Positions 18,323-27,186 of a DNA stretch of 64,000 nt are shown here, in pieces (positions within the stretch are counted from its first letter, which is position 1; each line of letters begins with the position of its first letter). Location of the stretch: positions 2,914,001 through 2,978,000 of the forward strand of contig NZ_CP038213.1 of NCBI RefSeq assembly GCF_004526345.1. Reading direction: 5' to 3'. Under the pieces are notes generated by a model. That model searched no databases and was not told the DNA's origin. It saw only the letters and a program-made list of their open reading frames with translations. Source of the stretch: Ornithinimicrobium flavum (GTDB lineage Bacteria; Actinomycetota; Actinomycetes; Actinomycetales; Dermatophilaceae). A program made the translations under genes and the position numbers.

Positions 18323-19258
18323 CCCCGCGAGCGCCCGCACCACCCGCGAGGGCGCCGGGCGGCCCAGCTGCCCGGCCATCCAGGTGCTGGTCCGGACCAG
18401 CGCCTCCAGGTCGACCCCGTGGGTGATGCCGAGACCGTCGAGGGCCCACACCAGGTCCTCGGTGGCGAGGTTGCCCGTAGCCGACCTGGCGTAGGGGCAC
18501 CCGCCCAGCCCGCCGGTGGAGGCGTCCACCGTGCGCACCCCGCGGCCCAGTGCCGCCATGGTGTTGGCGAGGGCCTGGCCGTAGGTGTCGTGGAAGTGGA
18601 CGGCCGTCTGCTCCGGGCCGATCCCCGCGTCGTCCAGGGCGTCCAGCAGCCGCACGACGTGGCCGGGGGTGCCGACGCCGATCGTGTCCCCTAGGGAGAG
18701 CTGGTCGCAGCCGAGGTCCATGAGCCGCAGGCAGACGTCCACGACCCGGTCCACCGGCACCGGCCCCTCCCACGGGTCGCCGAAGCACATCGAGACGTAG
18801 GCGCGCACCCAGGCGCCGGAGTCGAGGGAGCGCCTGACCACGGGCGCGAACATCTCCACCGACTCGGCCACGGAGCGGTTGAGGTTCTTGCGGGCGAAGG
18901 TCTCGGTGGCGCTGCCGAAGATCGCGACCGAGGTGACCCCCCGCTCCAGGGCGCGGTCCAGCCCGCGCTCGTTGGGTACCAGGACCGGACGGTGCTGTCC
19001 GAGCCCGGCCGGCCCCAGCAGCTCCAGCAGCTCCTCGGCGTCGCCCAGCTGCGGCACCCAGGAGCGAGGCACGAAGCTGGTCAGCTCGACGGTCTCGAGA
19101 CCGGCCGCCAGCAGGCGGCGCACGAAGTCGACCTTGACCTCGACCGGCAGCGGGGTGGACTCGTTCTGCAGGCCGTCCCGGGGACCCACCTCGTAGATCG
19201 TCACCCGGTCGGGCAGGCCCGGCAGCGGCTCGGTCATCGGCAGCGACGGGGTCGTCAT
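18314..19258 (-). CDS. Hydroxymethylglutaryl-CoA lyase
   Basis: A 314-residue TIM-barrel enzyme of the DRE-TIM family. It has the N-terminal EVGPRDGLQNE with catalytic Arg and Asp, the metal-site HFHDTYGQALANT, CFGDPWEG, and the signature GLGGCPYARSATGN with the active-site Cys. It would cleave HMG-CoA to acetoacetate and acetyl-CoA at the end of leucine breakdown. No carboxylase subunits are adjacent; an acyl-CoA dehydrogenase and SDR gene lie far away at 48-50 kb. Starts at ATG 19258, with a TTG-less, weak upstream region; GAAGAT six bases upstream may serve as -10. Confidence 0.9.
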   Translation of the reverse strand: MTTPSLPMTEPLPGLPDRVTIYEVGPRDGLQNESTPLPVEVKVDFVRRLLAAGLETVELTSFVPRSWVPQLGDAEELLELLGPAGLGQHRPVLVPNERGLDRALERGVTSVAIFGSATETFARKNLNRSVAESVEMFAPVVRRSLDSGAWVRAYVSMCFGDPWEGPVPVDRVVDVCLRLMDLGCDQLSLGDTIGVGTPGHVVRLLDALDDAGIGPEQTAVHFHDTYGQALANTMAALGRGVRTVDASTGGLGGCPYARSATGNLATEDLVWALDGLGITHGVDLEALVRTSTWMAGQLGRPAPSRVVRALAGSG

Positions 19259-19350
19259 GGGGCCATCTTCCCGCACCGGGGGAGGATCGCCGACCAGGTG
19301 GCCGGCTCCTGCGCGGAATGCCGACGCCACGCCATACCGTTAAGCCCTTG

Positions 19351-21003
19351 ATGAACGGCCCTCTGATCGTCCAGTCCGACAAGACCCTCCTGCTCGAGGT
19401 CGACCACCCCGCCGCCGAGGCGGCGCGGCGCGACATCGCGCCCTTCGCCGAGCTCGAGCGTGCACCCGAGCACATCCACACCTACCGTGTGACCCCCCTA
19501 GGGCTCTGGAACGCACGGGCGGCCGGCCACGACGCCGAGCAGGTCGTCCACGCGCTGATCACCCACAGCCGCTACCCCGTGCCCCAGGCGCTGCTCGTGG
19601 ACGTCGCCGACACCATGGCCCGCTACGGACGCCTCACGCTGGACAAGGACCCCGAGCACGGCCTGGTCCTGCGCACGACCGACCGGGCGGTCCTCGCGGA
19701 GGTGTTGCGCCACAAGAAGATCAAACCCCTGGTCGGCGCCCTGATCGATCCGGACACCGTGTCGGTCCACGCCTCCGAGCGCGGGCACGTCAAGCAGGAG
19801 CTGCTCAAGCTCGGATGGCCCGCGGAGGACCTCGCGGGGTACGTCGACGGCGAGGCCCACCCGATCGCGCTCGACCCGGACTCGGGCGGCGGATGGGCCC
19901 TGCGCCCCTACCAGCAGCAGGCGGTCGACGGCTTCTGGGACGGCGGGTCGGGGGTCGTGGTGCTCCCCTGCGGCGCGGGCAAGACCCTGGTGGGCGCCGG
20001 CGCCATGGCCCGCAGCTCGACCACCACCCTCATCCTGGTCACCAACACCGTCTCGGCCCGGCAGTGGCGCGAGGAGCTGCTCCGCCGCACCTCGCTCACC
20101 GAGGACGAGATCGGGGAGTACAGCGGCGCCCGCAAGGAGATCCGTCCGGTCACGATCGCGACCTACCAGGTGCTGACGACGCGCCGCAAGGGCACCTACC
20201 CGCACCTCGACCTGCTCGACGCCCGGGACTGGGGCCTCGTCGTCTACGACGAGGTGCACCTGCTGCCGGCACCGATCTTCCGGATGACGGCCGACCTGCA
20301 GGCCCGCCGACGGCTCGGGCTGACCGCCACCCTCGTGCGGGAGGACGGCCGGGAGTCGGACGTCTTCTCCCTCATCGGCCCCAAGCGCTACGACGCGCCC
20401 TGGAAGGACATCGAGGCCCAGGGCTGGATCGCCCCGGCCGACTGCGTCGAGGTCCGGGTGACGATGCCGGAGTCGATGCGGATGGCGTACGCCGTCGCCG
20501 AGCCCGACGAGCGCTACCGCTTCGCCGCGTCGGCGCCCGCCAAGGACGCGGTCGTCCACCAGCTCGTCGAGCGGCACCCCGGCGAGCCGACGCTCGTCAT
20601 CGGGCAGTACCTGGACCAGCTCGAGCTGCTCGCGGACCGGCTCGACGCCCCCCTCATCACGGGGGCGACGACGGTGCCGCAGCGTCAGGAGCTGTTCCGC
20701 CAGTTCCGCGAGGGTGAGATCGACCTGCTCGTCGTGTCCAAGGTGGCCAACTTCTCGATCGACCTGCCCGAGGCCTCGGTGGCCATCCAGGTCAGCGGCA
20801 CCTTCGGGTCACGTCAGGAGGAGGCCCAGCGCCTCGGGCGTCTGCTGCGACCCAAGGGCGACGGGCGGACGGCGCACTTCTACACCGTCGTGGCGCGGGA
20901 CACCGTCGACGCGGACTTCGCGGCGCACCGTCAGCGCTTCCTCGCCGAGCAGGGGTACGCCTACCGCATCGTCGACGCCGACGACATCTCCACCCTCACC
21001 TGA
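19351..21003 (+). CDS. XPB/Ssl2-type DNA repair helicase
   Basis: A 550-residue superfamily 2 helicase. The N-terminal domain (residues 1-150) is the actinobacterial XPB type (PLIVQSDKTLLLEVDHP, AELERAPEHIHTYRVTPLGLWNA). The motor carries Q-motif LRPYQQQAVDGF, Walker A PCGAGKTLVG, DEVH box VYDEVHLLPA, motif III GLTATLVRED and motif VI QRLGRLLRPKG. It probably acts in nucleotide excision or transcription-linked repair. TACCGT lies ten bases before ATG 19351 (and seven before an in-frame TTG at 19348), so the exact start is uncertain by one codon. It converges on ribH with 11 bases between the stops. Confidence 0.95.
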   Translation: MNGPLIVQSDKTLLLEVDHPAAEAARRDIAPFAELERAPEHIHTYRVTPLGLWNARAAGHDAEQVVHALITHSRYPVPQALLVDVADTMARYGRLTLDKDPEHGLVLRTTDRAVLAEVLRHKKIKPLVGALIDPDTVSVHASERGHVKQELLKLGWPAEDLAGYVDGEAHPIALDPDSGGGWALRPYQQQAVDGFWDGGSGVVVLPCGAGKTLVGAGAMARSSTTTLILVTNTVSARQWREELLRRTSLTEDEIGEYSGARKEIRPVTIATYQVLTTRRKGTYPHLDLLDARDWGLVVYDEVHLLPAPIFRMTADLQARRRLGLTATLVREDGRESDVFSLIGPKRYDAPWKDIEAQGWIAPADCVEVRVTMPESMRMAYAVAEPDERYRFAASAPAKDAVVHQLVERHPGEPTLVIGQYLDQLELLADRLDAPLITGATTVPQRQELFRQFREGEIDLLVVSKVANFSIDLPEASVAIQVSGTFGSRQEEAQRLGRLLRPKGDGRTAHFYTVVARDTVDADFAAHRQRFLAEQGYAYRIVDADDISTLT

Positions 21004-21014
21004 CTGCGCCCGGG

Positions 21015-21497
21015 TCAGCCCGGGGACAGCGCCGTCCGGATCGCCAGGACGGTCGCGACCGCGGCGGTCGCGGCCTCGTGACCCTTGTCCTCGGACGAGC
21101 CCGGCAGGCCGGCCCGGTCGAGAGCCTGCTGCTCGTCGTCGCAGGTGAGGACCCCGAACCCCACGGGCACACCCGTGCCGACCGAGACGTCGGTCAGGCC
21201 GGTGGTGGCCGCGGAGCAGACGTAGTCGAAGTGCGGCGTGCCGCCGCGGACGACGACCCCGAGGGCGACCAGAGCGTCATACCCACCCGTGCGGGCCAGC
21301 TGCGCGCAGGCGACGGGCAGCTCGAAGCTCCCGGGCACCCGCACCTCCGTCACCTCCGTGACGCCCGCCTCCGCCAGGCCGCGCCGCGCCCCGTCCAGCA
21401 GCCCGCCCATGACCCGGTCGTGCCAGGACGCGGCGACGACGGCGACCCGCAGGCCGGTCGCGTCGACGGTCAGGGTGGGTGCTCCGGCCTTGCTCAT
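21015..21497 (-). CDS. ribH: 6,7-dimethyl-8-ribityllumazine synthase
   Basis: A 160-residue lumazine synthase, which condenses the ribBA product with the pyrimidine intermediate in riboflavin synthesis. Motifs: [57 protein letters not shown], and the C-terminal [16 protein letters not shown] with [17 protein letters not shown] is six bases before ATG 21497, and its start overlaps the ribBA stop by 4 bases. It is the last gene of the rib operon. Confidence 0.97.
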   Translation of the reverse strand: MSKAGAPTLTVDATGLRVAVVAASWHDRVMGGLLDGARRGLAEAGVTEVTEVRVPGSFELPVACAQLARTGGYDALVALGVVVRGGTPHFDYVCSAATTGLTDVSVGTGVPVGFGVLTCDDEQQALDRAGLPGSSEDKGHEAATAAVATVLAIRTALSPG

Positions 21498-22726
21498 GCG
21501 GTGCTCCTCATCGTGCTGGTGGTGGGTATGGCGTGGGGGGTGTGGCCGAGCTGCTCGGCCTTGGCGCGGAGGTAGGCGTGCGACTCCGGCGGCGGCGTGG
21601 TGCGGGACGGCTCGGTGGCCGCGACCGTGAGCCCGAGCCGCGCCAGGGCCGCGGCCTTGTCGGGGTTGTGGGTGATGAGTCGCAGGTGCCGGTCGCCCAG
21701 CCCCAGGTCGTGCAGGATCGCGGCCCCGGCCGAGTAGTCCCGCGCGTCGACGGGCAGCCCGAGCACGTGCTGGGCCGCGACCGTGTCCACACCGGTGTCC
21801 TGCACGGCGTAGGCGCGCAGCTTGTCGAGCAGGCCGACACCCCGGCCCTCGTGGCCGCGCAGGTAGACCACGACGCCGCCCTCGGTGGCGACCCGGGCCA
21901 GGGCGTCCTGCAGCTGCGGTCCGCAGTCGCAGCGGCGGGACCCCAGGGCCTCCCCCGTCAGGCACTCGGAGTGCAGCCGCACCAGGGGCTCCGGCCCGGC
22001 GTCGGGACGCCCGACCAGCGCGAGGTGCTCGGCGCCGGTCACCAGGTCGCGGTAGCCGTGCACGACCAGCTCGCCGTGCTCGGTCGGCAGCACCGTGGTG
22101 GCCTCCCGGCGGACCGAGTCGTGGACGAGCCGGTGGGCGACCAGGTCGGCGATCGTGATGACCGGCAGGTCGTGCCGGGCGCCGAGCTCGGCGACCTGCG
22201 GACCGCGCAGCATCTCGCCCCGGTCGTCGACCAGCTCGGCGATGACCGCGACCGGGGCCAGGCCGGCGAGGCGGCAGAGGTCGACGGCGGCCTCGGTGTG
22301 CCCCCGCCGGGCCAGGACACCGCCGTCGCGGGCGCGCAGCGGCACGACGTGCCCCGGACGGCGGAGGTCCGCCGCGGTCGTGCCCGGTGCGGCGAGCAGC
22401 CGCAGCGTCGTGGCCCGGTCGCTCGCGCTGATGCCGGTCGTGACGCCGACGGCCGCGTCGACGGTGACGGTGTAGGCCGTGCGGAGCAGGTCCTCGTTGT
22501 GCTCCACCATGAGGGGCAGCTCCAGGCGGTCGGCCACCTCGCCGGGCATCGGGGCGCACAGGTAGCCCGAGCTGTGCCGCACCGTCCACCCGGTCCACGC
22601 GTCGGTCAGCGTCTCCGCGGCCAGGACGACGTCACCCTCGTTCTCCCGGTCGACGTCGTCCAGCACGAGCACGGGCCGGCCCTCGCGCAGGGCCGCCAGC
22701 GCCTCGCCGAGGCTGCTGGTCCTCAC
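21494..22726 (-). CDS. ribBA: Bifunctional 3,4-DHBP synthase / GTP cyclohydrolase II
   Basis: A 410-residue fusion. The N-terminal DHBP synthase makes the four-carbon donor from ribulose 5-phosphate ([29 protein letters not shown]). The C-terminal GTP cyclohydrolase II shows the zinc ligands [34 protein letters not shown] and [21 protein letters not shown]. The GTG start at 22726 overlaps the stop of ribE (GTGA), so the large upstream extension of the open frame is not coding. Both active sites look complete. Confidence 0.96.
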   Translation of the reverse strand: MRTSSLGEALAALREGRPVLVLDDVDRENEGDVVLAAETLTDAWTGWTVRHSSGYLCAPMPGEVADRLELPLMVEHNEDLLRTAYTVTVDAAVGVTTGISASDRATTLRLLAAPGTTAADLRRPGHVVPLRARDGGVLARRGHTEAAVDLCRLAGLAPVAVIAELVDDRGEMLRGPQVAELGARHDLPVITIADLVAHRLVHDSVRREATTVLPTEHGELVVHGYRDLVTGAEHLALVGRPDAGPEPLVRLHSECLTGEALGSRRCDCGPQLQDALARVATEGGVVVYLRGHEGRGVGLLDKLRAYAVQDTGVDTVAAQHVLGLPVDARDYSAGAAILHDLGLGDRHLRLITHNPDKAAALARLGLTVAATEPSRTTPPPESHAYLRAKAEQLGHTPHAIPTTSTMRSTA

Positions 22727-23343
22727 GGTGCCACCTCCCCGCCCGCGTCGACCCGGCCGTCGGCGAGCATGGCCTCGACGTACTTGGCCAGGACGTCCAC
22801 CTCCACGTTGACCTCCTCGCCCGGCTGACGGGAGCCGAGGGTGGTCAGCTCCAGCGTCGTCGGGATGAGGCTCACGGAGAAGGTGTCGTCGGTGCGGGCC
22901 GACACGGTCAGCGAGACCCCGTCGAGGGCCACCGAGCCCTTGAGGACGACGTAGCGTCGCAGCGCCGCCGGGAGGGCGAAGGTCACCACCTCCCACCGGT
23001 CCCCCGGCTCGCGGGACAGCACCGTGGTCGTGGCGTCGACGTGACCCTGGACGATGTGACCGCCGAAGCGGGCGTCGGCACGCATGGCGCGCTCGAGGTT
23101 GACGGGGTCCCCGCGGCGCAGCCGGCCCAGGGTGGAGCGGGTCAGCGTCTCGGCCATGACGTCGGCGCTGAACCCCTGGGGGGTGTGGTCGGTGACGGTC
23201 AGGCAGACGCCGTCGACGGCCACGGAGTCGCCGTGCCGCAGGTCGGCCGCGACGGTGGGTGCGTGGACCTCGATGACGCTCGAGTCGTCCCCGTCGGTGC
23301 GGGCGGTGAGCGTGCCGAGCTCCTCGACGATGCCGGTGAACAT
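22723..23343 (-). CDS. ribE: Riboflavin synthase, alpha chain
   Basis: A 206-residue protein of two similar lumazine-binding barrels that disproportionates lumazine to riboflavin. It starts with the invariant MFTGIVEELGTL at ATG 23343. The first barrel holds GVCLTVTD and GHIVQGHVDATTTV, the second GVSLTVSARTDDTFSVSLIP. It lies 2 bases behind the stop of ribD and overlaps ribBA by GTGA. Confidence 0.96.
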   Translation of the reverse strand: MFTGIVEELGTLTARTDGDDSSVIEVHAPTVAADLRHGDSVAVDGVCLTVTDHTPQGFSADVMAETLTRSTLGRLRRGDPVNLERAMRADARFGGHIVQGHVDATTTVLSREPGDRWEVVTFALPAALRRYVVLKGSVALDGVSLTVSARTDDTFSVSLIPTTLELTTLGSRQPGEEVNVEVDVLAKYVEAMLADGRVDAGGEVAP

Positions 23344-23345
23344 GG

Positions 23346-24524
23346 TCAGTCCTCCTGGACGGTGGGTGCGGTGGCGCTGGGGGCGGGTGCCGTGGCCGTG
23401 GGGCTGGGGGTAGTGGCGCTGGGGGCGGGTGCGGTGGCGCTGGGGCCGGGGATGGGTGCGCCGGCGCTGGGGGCGGGGACGCGTGCCTGGTCGTCGGAGG
23501 CCGGGGCGTCCGGGTCGCGCGGGGTGCCGGGGACCAGCCGCATCCGGACGTCCGGCCCGACCCGGGCGAGGTCGACCAGCCGCAGGCGGGGCGCGTCGGC
23601 GAGGGTCCCGACCCCCAGGTCGGGGACCCCGGTGGGCCCGGCGCCCAGGAGGACGGGGGCCACGTGGAGGAGCAGCTCGTCGACGCAGCCCGCCGACCAG
23701 AAGGCCCCGCCCAGCGTGGGCCCTCCCTCGAGGAGCACCGTGCGGACGTGCCGCTCGGCGAGCGCGGCCAGCACCTCGCGGGGGTCGTGCGTGCGCAGCT
23801 GCAGCACCGGTGCGGGACCGCGGCCCAGCCGGGAGCCGGCGGGCAGGTCCCGGTGCCCCACGACGACCCGCAGCGGCTGGGTCGGCAGCTCCGCTCCGTC
23901 CCCGGCCCGGGCGGTCAGCGCCGGGTCGTCGGCGAGCGCCGTCCCCGTGCCGACCACGATCGCGTCCACGCGGGCCCGCAGCGCGTGGGCGTCGGCCCGG
24001 GCCTCCTCGGAGGTGATCCACCGGCTGGTCCCGTCGGGGGCGGCGACCCTGCCGTCCAGGGAGCCGGCGATCTTCCAGGTCACGTGCGGGCGCCCGAGGG
24101 CCGTGGCCCGCACCCAGTCAGCCACCAGGGCGTAGGACGCGGGGTGCGGGTGGTGCTCGACGGCGATGCCGCGCCCACGCAGCCAGTCACCGCCGCCGGT
24201 GGCCCGTCGGGTCGGCTCGGGCACGGCATACACGACCCGCTCCACGCCGGCCCGGAGCAGGGCCTCGGTGCACGGACCGGTGCGTCCGTGGTGGTGGCAG
24301 GGCTCGAGGGTGACGTAGGCGGTGGTGCCCCGGGCGCGCCCGCCCGCCGTGGCCAGCGCCGCGGCCTCGGCGTGGGGCGTGCCCGCCCCCTCGTGGTGCC
24401 CCTCGGCCACGATCTCCCCGCCGGGCGCCACCAGCACGCACCCCACGCGCGGGTTGGCGTCGCGGGCCGGGCCCCGCAGGGCACGGGCCACCGCCCGGTC
24501 CAGGTGCTCGTCGGTGCCGGTCAC
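23346..24524 (-). CDS. ribD: Riboflavin deaminase/reductase with a Pro/Ala/Thr tail
   Basis: A 392-residue bifunctional enzyme. The N-terminal deaminase has HAEAAAL and PCHHHGRTGPC (zinc site); the C-terminal reductase follows from WKIAGSLDGRVAAPDG to LLEGGPTLGGAFWSAG. After the normal end of the reductase (about residue 345) there is an extra tail of some 45 residues built from PAPSAT/APIPGPSAT-like units, coded by imperfect repeats at 23349-23480. The tail is not needed for the fold and may have grown by slippage. The GTG start at 24524 lies 6 bases after GGAGGA. The riboswitch controls this first gene of the operon. Confidence 0.93.
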   Translation of the reverse strand: MTGTDEHLDRAVARALRGPARDANPRVGCVLVAPGGEIVAEGHHEGAGTPHAEAAALATAGGRARGTTAYVTLEPCHHHGRTGPCTEALLRAGVERVVYAVPEPTRRATGGGDWLRGRGIAVEHHPHPASYALVADWVRATALGRPHVTWKIAGSLDGRVAAPDGTSRWITSEEARADAHALRARVDAIVVGTGTALADDPALTARAGDGAELPTQPLRVVVGHRDLPAGSRLGRGPAPVLQLRTHDPREVLAALAERHVRTVLLEGGPTLGGAFWSAGCVDELLLHVAPVLLGAGPTGVPDLGVGTLADAPRLRLVDLARVGPDVRMRLVPGTPRDPDAPASDDQARVPAPSAGAPIPGPSATAPAPSATTPSPTATAPAPSATAPTVQED

Positions 24525-24530
24525 CGCATC

Positions 24531-24574
24531 CTCCGTCTCGTCGTCCTGCCCCGGAGGGGACGAGGGAGACGGAG
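24531..24574 (-). promoter_or_regulatory. Hairpin able to hide the ribD ribosome site
   Basis: CTCCGTCT at 24531-24538 is complementary to AGACGGAG at 24567-24574, with further pairing CGTC/GACG after a small bulge. On the minus strand the first arm contains the GGAGGA site of ribD. This is the likely expression platform of the FMN riboswitch, acting on translation start. Confidence 0.5.
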
Positions 24575-24647
24575 AGGCCGACGGTGCGGGTCACGGCCGC
24601 GCCGACCGGACGGTCGGCGACGCCGGTGCGAGCACCGTCGCCGCTCG

Positions 24648-24770
24648 CGCTGCCTCCCATCCGGACTTTCACCGTCGGTCCCGGAGTTGCACCGGGTCAG
24701 CCGACCGCTGGATGCGGCCGGGTCGCGGACTGTCACCGCCGGCTCGGAGTTTCACCGACCCCGGAGCGCG
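24648..24770 (-). ncRNA. FMN riboswitch (RFN element)
   Basis: The minus strand has the conserved RFN blocks in order: CTCCGGGGTCGGTGAAACTC, CCGGCGGTGACAGTCCGCGA, CCGGTGCAACTCCGGGACC, CGACGGTGAAAGTCCGGATG, then GGAGGCAGCG closing the first stem. It lies about 120 bases upstream of ribD. FMN binding to such elements lowers expression of riboflavin genes. A TAGGCT -10 box just upstream (24790-24785) would place the transcription start near 24778. Confidence 0.95.
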
Positions 24771-24860
24771 TGCTGCTGGACCCAGCCTAGCAACCGTCCG
24801 GACACCACCCGTTCAGGATCTGTCCAGCCGTCTCCCAGCCTCCGGGCAGAGGATAGGCGC
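24771..24860. promoter_or_regulatory. Intergenic region between rib operon and response regulator
   Basis: Ninety bases hold the rib promoter on the minus strand (TAGGCT at 24790-24785). On the plus strand the response regulator has AGAGGA at 24849-24854, six bases before its ATG, so unlike many neighbours it uses a ribosome site. I see no clear operator repeats. Confidence 0.4.
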
Positions 24861-25577
24861 ATGAGCGCCACCAGCCCGACCCCCGAGGCGACCCTGCTGG
24901 TCGTCGAGGACGAGACCAACATCCGCGAGCTGCTCACGACCAGCCTGCGCTTCGCCGGCTTCGCCGTCCACGCCGCACCGGACGGCCGGACCGCCCTGCA
25001 GCTGGCCTCCGAGCACGAGATCGACCTGGCCGTCCTCGACATCATGCTGCCCGACATGGACGGCTTCACCGTCACCCGCAACCTGCGCGACCGGGGGCTG
25101 GACCTGCCGATCGTCTTCCTCACCGCCCGCGACTCCCTCGACGACAAGGTCAAGGGGCTGACGGTCGGTGGTGACGACTACGTGACCAAGCCCTTCAGCC
25201 TGGAGGAGGTCGTGGCCCGGATCCGGGCCGTGCTGCGGCGCACCCGCGCGGCCGAGGAGGAGGCGGACGACCACGTGCTGCGGGTCGCCGACCTCGAGCT
25301 CGACGAGGACAGCCACGAGGTGCGGCGCGCCGGGCAGGTCATCGAGGTGTCCCCCACCGAGTTCAAGCTGCTGCGCTACCTCATGCTCAACCCCGGCCGT
25401 GTGCTCTCCAAGAGCCAGATCCTGGACCACGTGTGGGACTACGACTTCCGCGGCGAGATGAACATCGTGGAGTCCTACATCTCCTACCTGCGGCGCAAGA
25501 TCGACGTCGTCGGCGAGCCGCTGATCCACACCAAGCGCGGGGTCGGCTACGTCCTGCGCGCCCCCCGGCCGAGCTGA
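24861..25577 (+). CDS. OmpR-family response regulator (MprA/TrcR type)
   Basis: A 238-residue two-domain regulator. The receiver domain (residues 10-125) has acidic pair EDE, phospho-acceptor Asp in LAVLDIMLPDMDGF, the Thr of FLTARDS and Lys of YVTKPFSLEE. The winged-helix domain (about 140-235) has the DNA-recognition YISYLRRKID and the wing TKRGVGYVLR. It is followed after 8 bases by its histidine kinase and then an HtrA protease, the order of mprA-mprB-pepD in mycobacteria, a cell-envelope stress system. That parallel suggests the same role here but is inferred from order and families. Confidence 0.93.
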   Translation: MSATSPTPEATLLVVEDETNIRELLTTSLRFAGFAVHAAPDGRTALQLASEHEIDLAVLDIMLPDMDGFTVTRNLRDRGLDLPIVFLTARDSLDDKVKGLTVGGDDYVTKPFSLEEVVARIRAVLRRTRAAEEEADDHVLRVADLELDEDSHEVRRAGQVIEVSPTEFKLLRYLMLNPGRVLSKSQILDHVWDYDFRGEMNIVESYISYLRRKIDVVGEPLIHTKRGVGYVLRAPRPS

Positions 25578-25585
25578 CCCGGGGC

Positions 25586-27142
25586 GTGCTCACCGGCCTG
25601 CGGCGGCTCACCTACGACCGCCTGCACGGGCTGTCGCTGACGCGACGACTCGTGACGGTCGTCGTCCTGCTGGTCCTCGCGGCCTACCTGCTCACCACGT
25701 CGGTGACGGTGATGATGATGCGCGGCTACCTCGTGAACCGCGCGGACGAGGACCTCACCGCCTACCTGCAGCCGCTCGCGCAGCGGGCCCTGTCCCAGAT
25801 CGACGCCGAGACCACGGGTCAGCCCTCGCCGTCCAGCGCCCTGCTCGTGCCGCCCAACATCCCCTACTTCGTCGTCGTCACCCCGGCCGACGGGGGCGCG
25901 GCGAGACCCTTCCTCACCCGCGACACCGACCTCAGCCTCCCGGCGCTGGCCTCGATGCCGATGGACGACCCGCGGATCGGCGCCCCCTTCACCGTGCGCT
26001 CGGCGAACGGGGAGCTGAGCTGGCGGGTGCTGGCCGGGCAGCAGGCCAGCGGCGAGGGGACCGTCGCCGTGGCGGTGCCGCTGGACGGCATCGAGAGCAC
26101 GGTCCGCCAGCTGGCGGTCCTCATCACCGTCATCGGTCTGGTCACCCTGGTGCTGGTCGCGGTGCTGGGCTGGTTCGCCGTGCGCCGCGCCTTCCGCCCC
26201 CTGACGCGCATCGAGGACACCGCGGCCGCGATCGCCGGGGGCGACCTCACCCTCCGGATGCCGCCGGGCGGCGCCGACGACGAGGTGAGCTCGCTGTCGG
26301 CCTCGATCAACGCGATGCTCACCCAGATCGAGCACTCCTTCGGCGTCCGGGAGGCCTCCGAGCGCCGCATGCGCGACTTCGTCGCGGACGCCTCGCACGA
26401 GCTGCGCACCCCGCTGGCCACGGTCAAGGGGTATGCCGAGCTCTACCGCTTCGGTGCCGTCCGCGACCCCGAGGACGTCGCTGGGGCGATGCGTCGGATC
26501 GAGGGTGAGGCCACCCGGATGACCAAGCTCGTGGAGGACCTGCTCACGCTCACCCGGTGGGACGCCGAGCCGCGGCTGTCGCCGACCCGGGTCGACCTGA
26601 CGGTCCTGGCCTCGGACGTGGTGCAGGACGCCCGCGTCCGGGCCGGCGACCGCCGGCTCGCACTGGTGCCGCTCCGGCCCGGATCCCCTCCGGAAGGGGG
26701 ACGCTCCGGCCCTCCGATGGTGATCGGCGAGGACGGAGCGCTGCGCCAGGTGCTGACCAACCTGGTGGCCAACGCGATCTCCTACAGCCCGGTCGACTCC
26801 CCGGTCGAGGTGGCGCTCGGCAGGCTCGGCGACGAGGTGGTCGTCGAGGTCCGTGACCACGGGCCCGGCCTCGACCCGGACAGCGCGGAGCGGGTGTTCG
26901 AACGGTTCTACCGGGCGGACAAGTCCCGCAGCCGAGCCTCCGGCGGCACCGGCCTGGGCCTGGCGATCGTCGCCGCCATCGTCGCCCGTCACGGGGGCGG
27001 GGTGCGCCACCTGCCGACCCCGGGCGGCGGGGCCACCTTCCGTGTCACCCTGCCCGCGGCGCCCCCGCCGGGGCCGGACGACGTCGAGGGCGAGGGCGAG
27101 GGCGACGGCGACGAGGCGCCGGCGCGTCCAGCAAACTCCTAG
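25586..27142 (+). CDS. Sensor histidine kinase (MprB/TrcS type)
   Basis: A 518-residue membrane kinase from GTG 25586, the first good start after the regulator stop; no strong ribosome site, so translational coupling is likely. Transmembrane helices are at about residues 20-43 and 178-200 with an extracytoplasmic sensor of about 130 residues between. A HAMP domain follows (RRAFRPLTRIEDTAAAIAGG), then HisKA with the phospho-acceptor His in FVADASHELRTPLATVKGYA, then the ATPase N box VLTNLVANAISYSP, G1 DHGPGLDPD, F box FERFYRAD and G2 GGTGLGLAIVAAI. The C-terminal 30 residues are acidic and low-complexity. Confidence 0.93.
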   Translation: MLTGLRRLTYDRLHGLSLTRRLVTVVVLLVLAAYLLTTSVTVMMMRGYLVNRADEDLTAYLQPLAQRALSQIDAETTGQPSPSSALLVPPNIPYFVVVTPADGGAARPFLTRDTDLSLPALASMPMDDPRIGAPFTVRSANGELSWRVLAGQQASGEGTVAVAVPLDGIESTVRQLAVLITVIGLVTLVLVAVLGWFAVRRAFRPLTRIEDTAAAIAGGDLTLRMPPGGADDEVSSLSASINAMLTQIEHSFGVREASERRMRDFVADASHELRTPLATVKGYAELYRFGAVRDPEDVAGAMRRIEGEATRMTKLVEDLLTLTRWDAEPRLSPTRVDLTVLASDVVQDARVRAGDRRLALVPLRPGSPPEGGRSGPPMVIGEDGALRQVLTNLVANAISYSPVDSPVEVALGRLGDEVVVEVRDHGPGLDPDSAERVFERFYRADKSRSRASGGTGLGLAIVAAIVARHGGGVRHLPTPGGGATFRVTLPAAPPPGPDDVEGEGEGDGDEAPARPANS

Positions 27143-27186
27143 CGATATCCCAGGCCGCACCGACCTCCGGGGTGTCTCATGGACCC

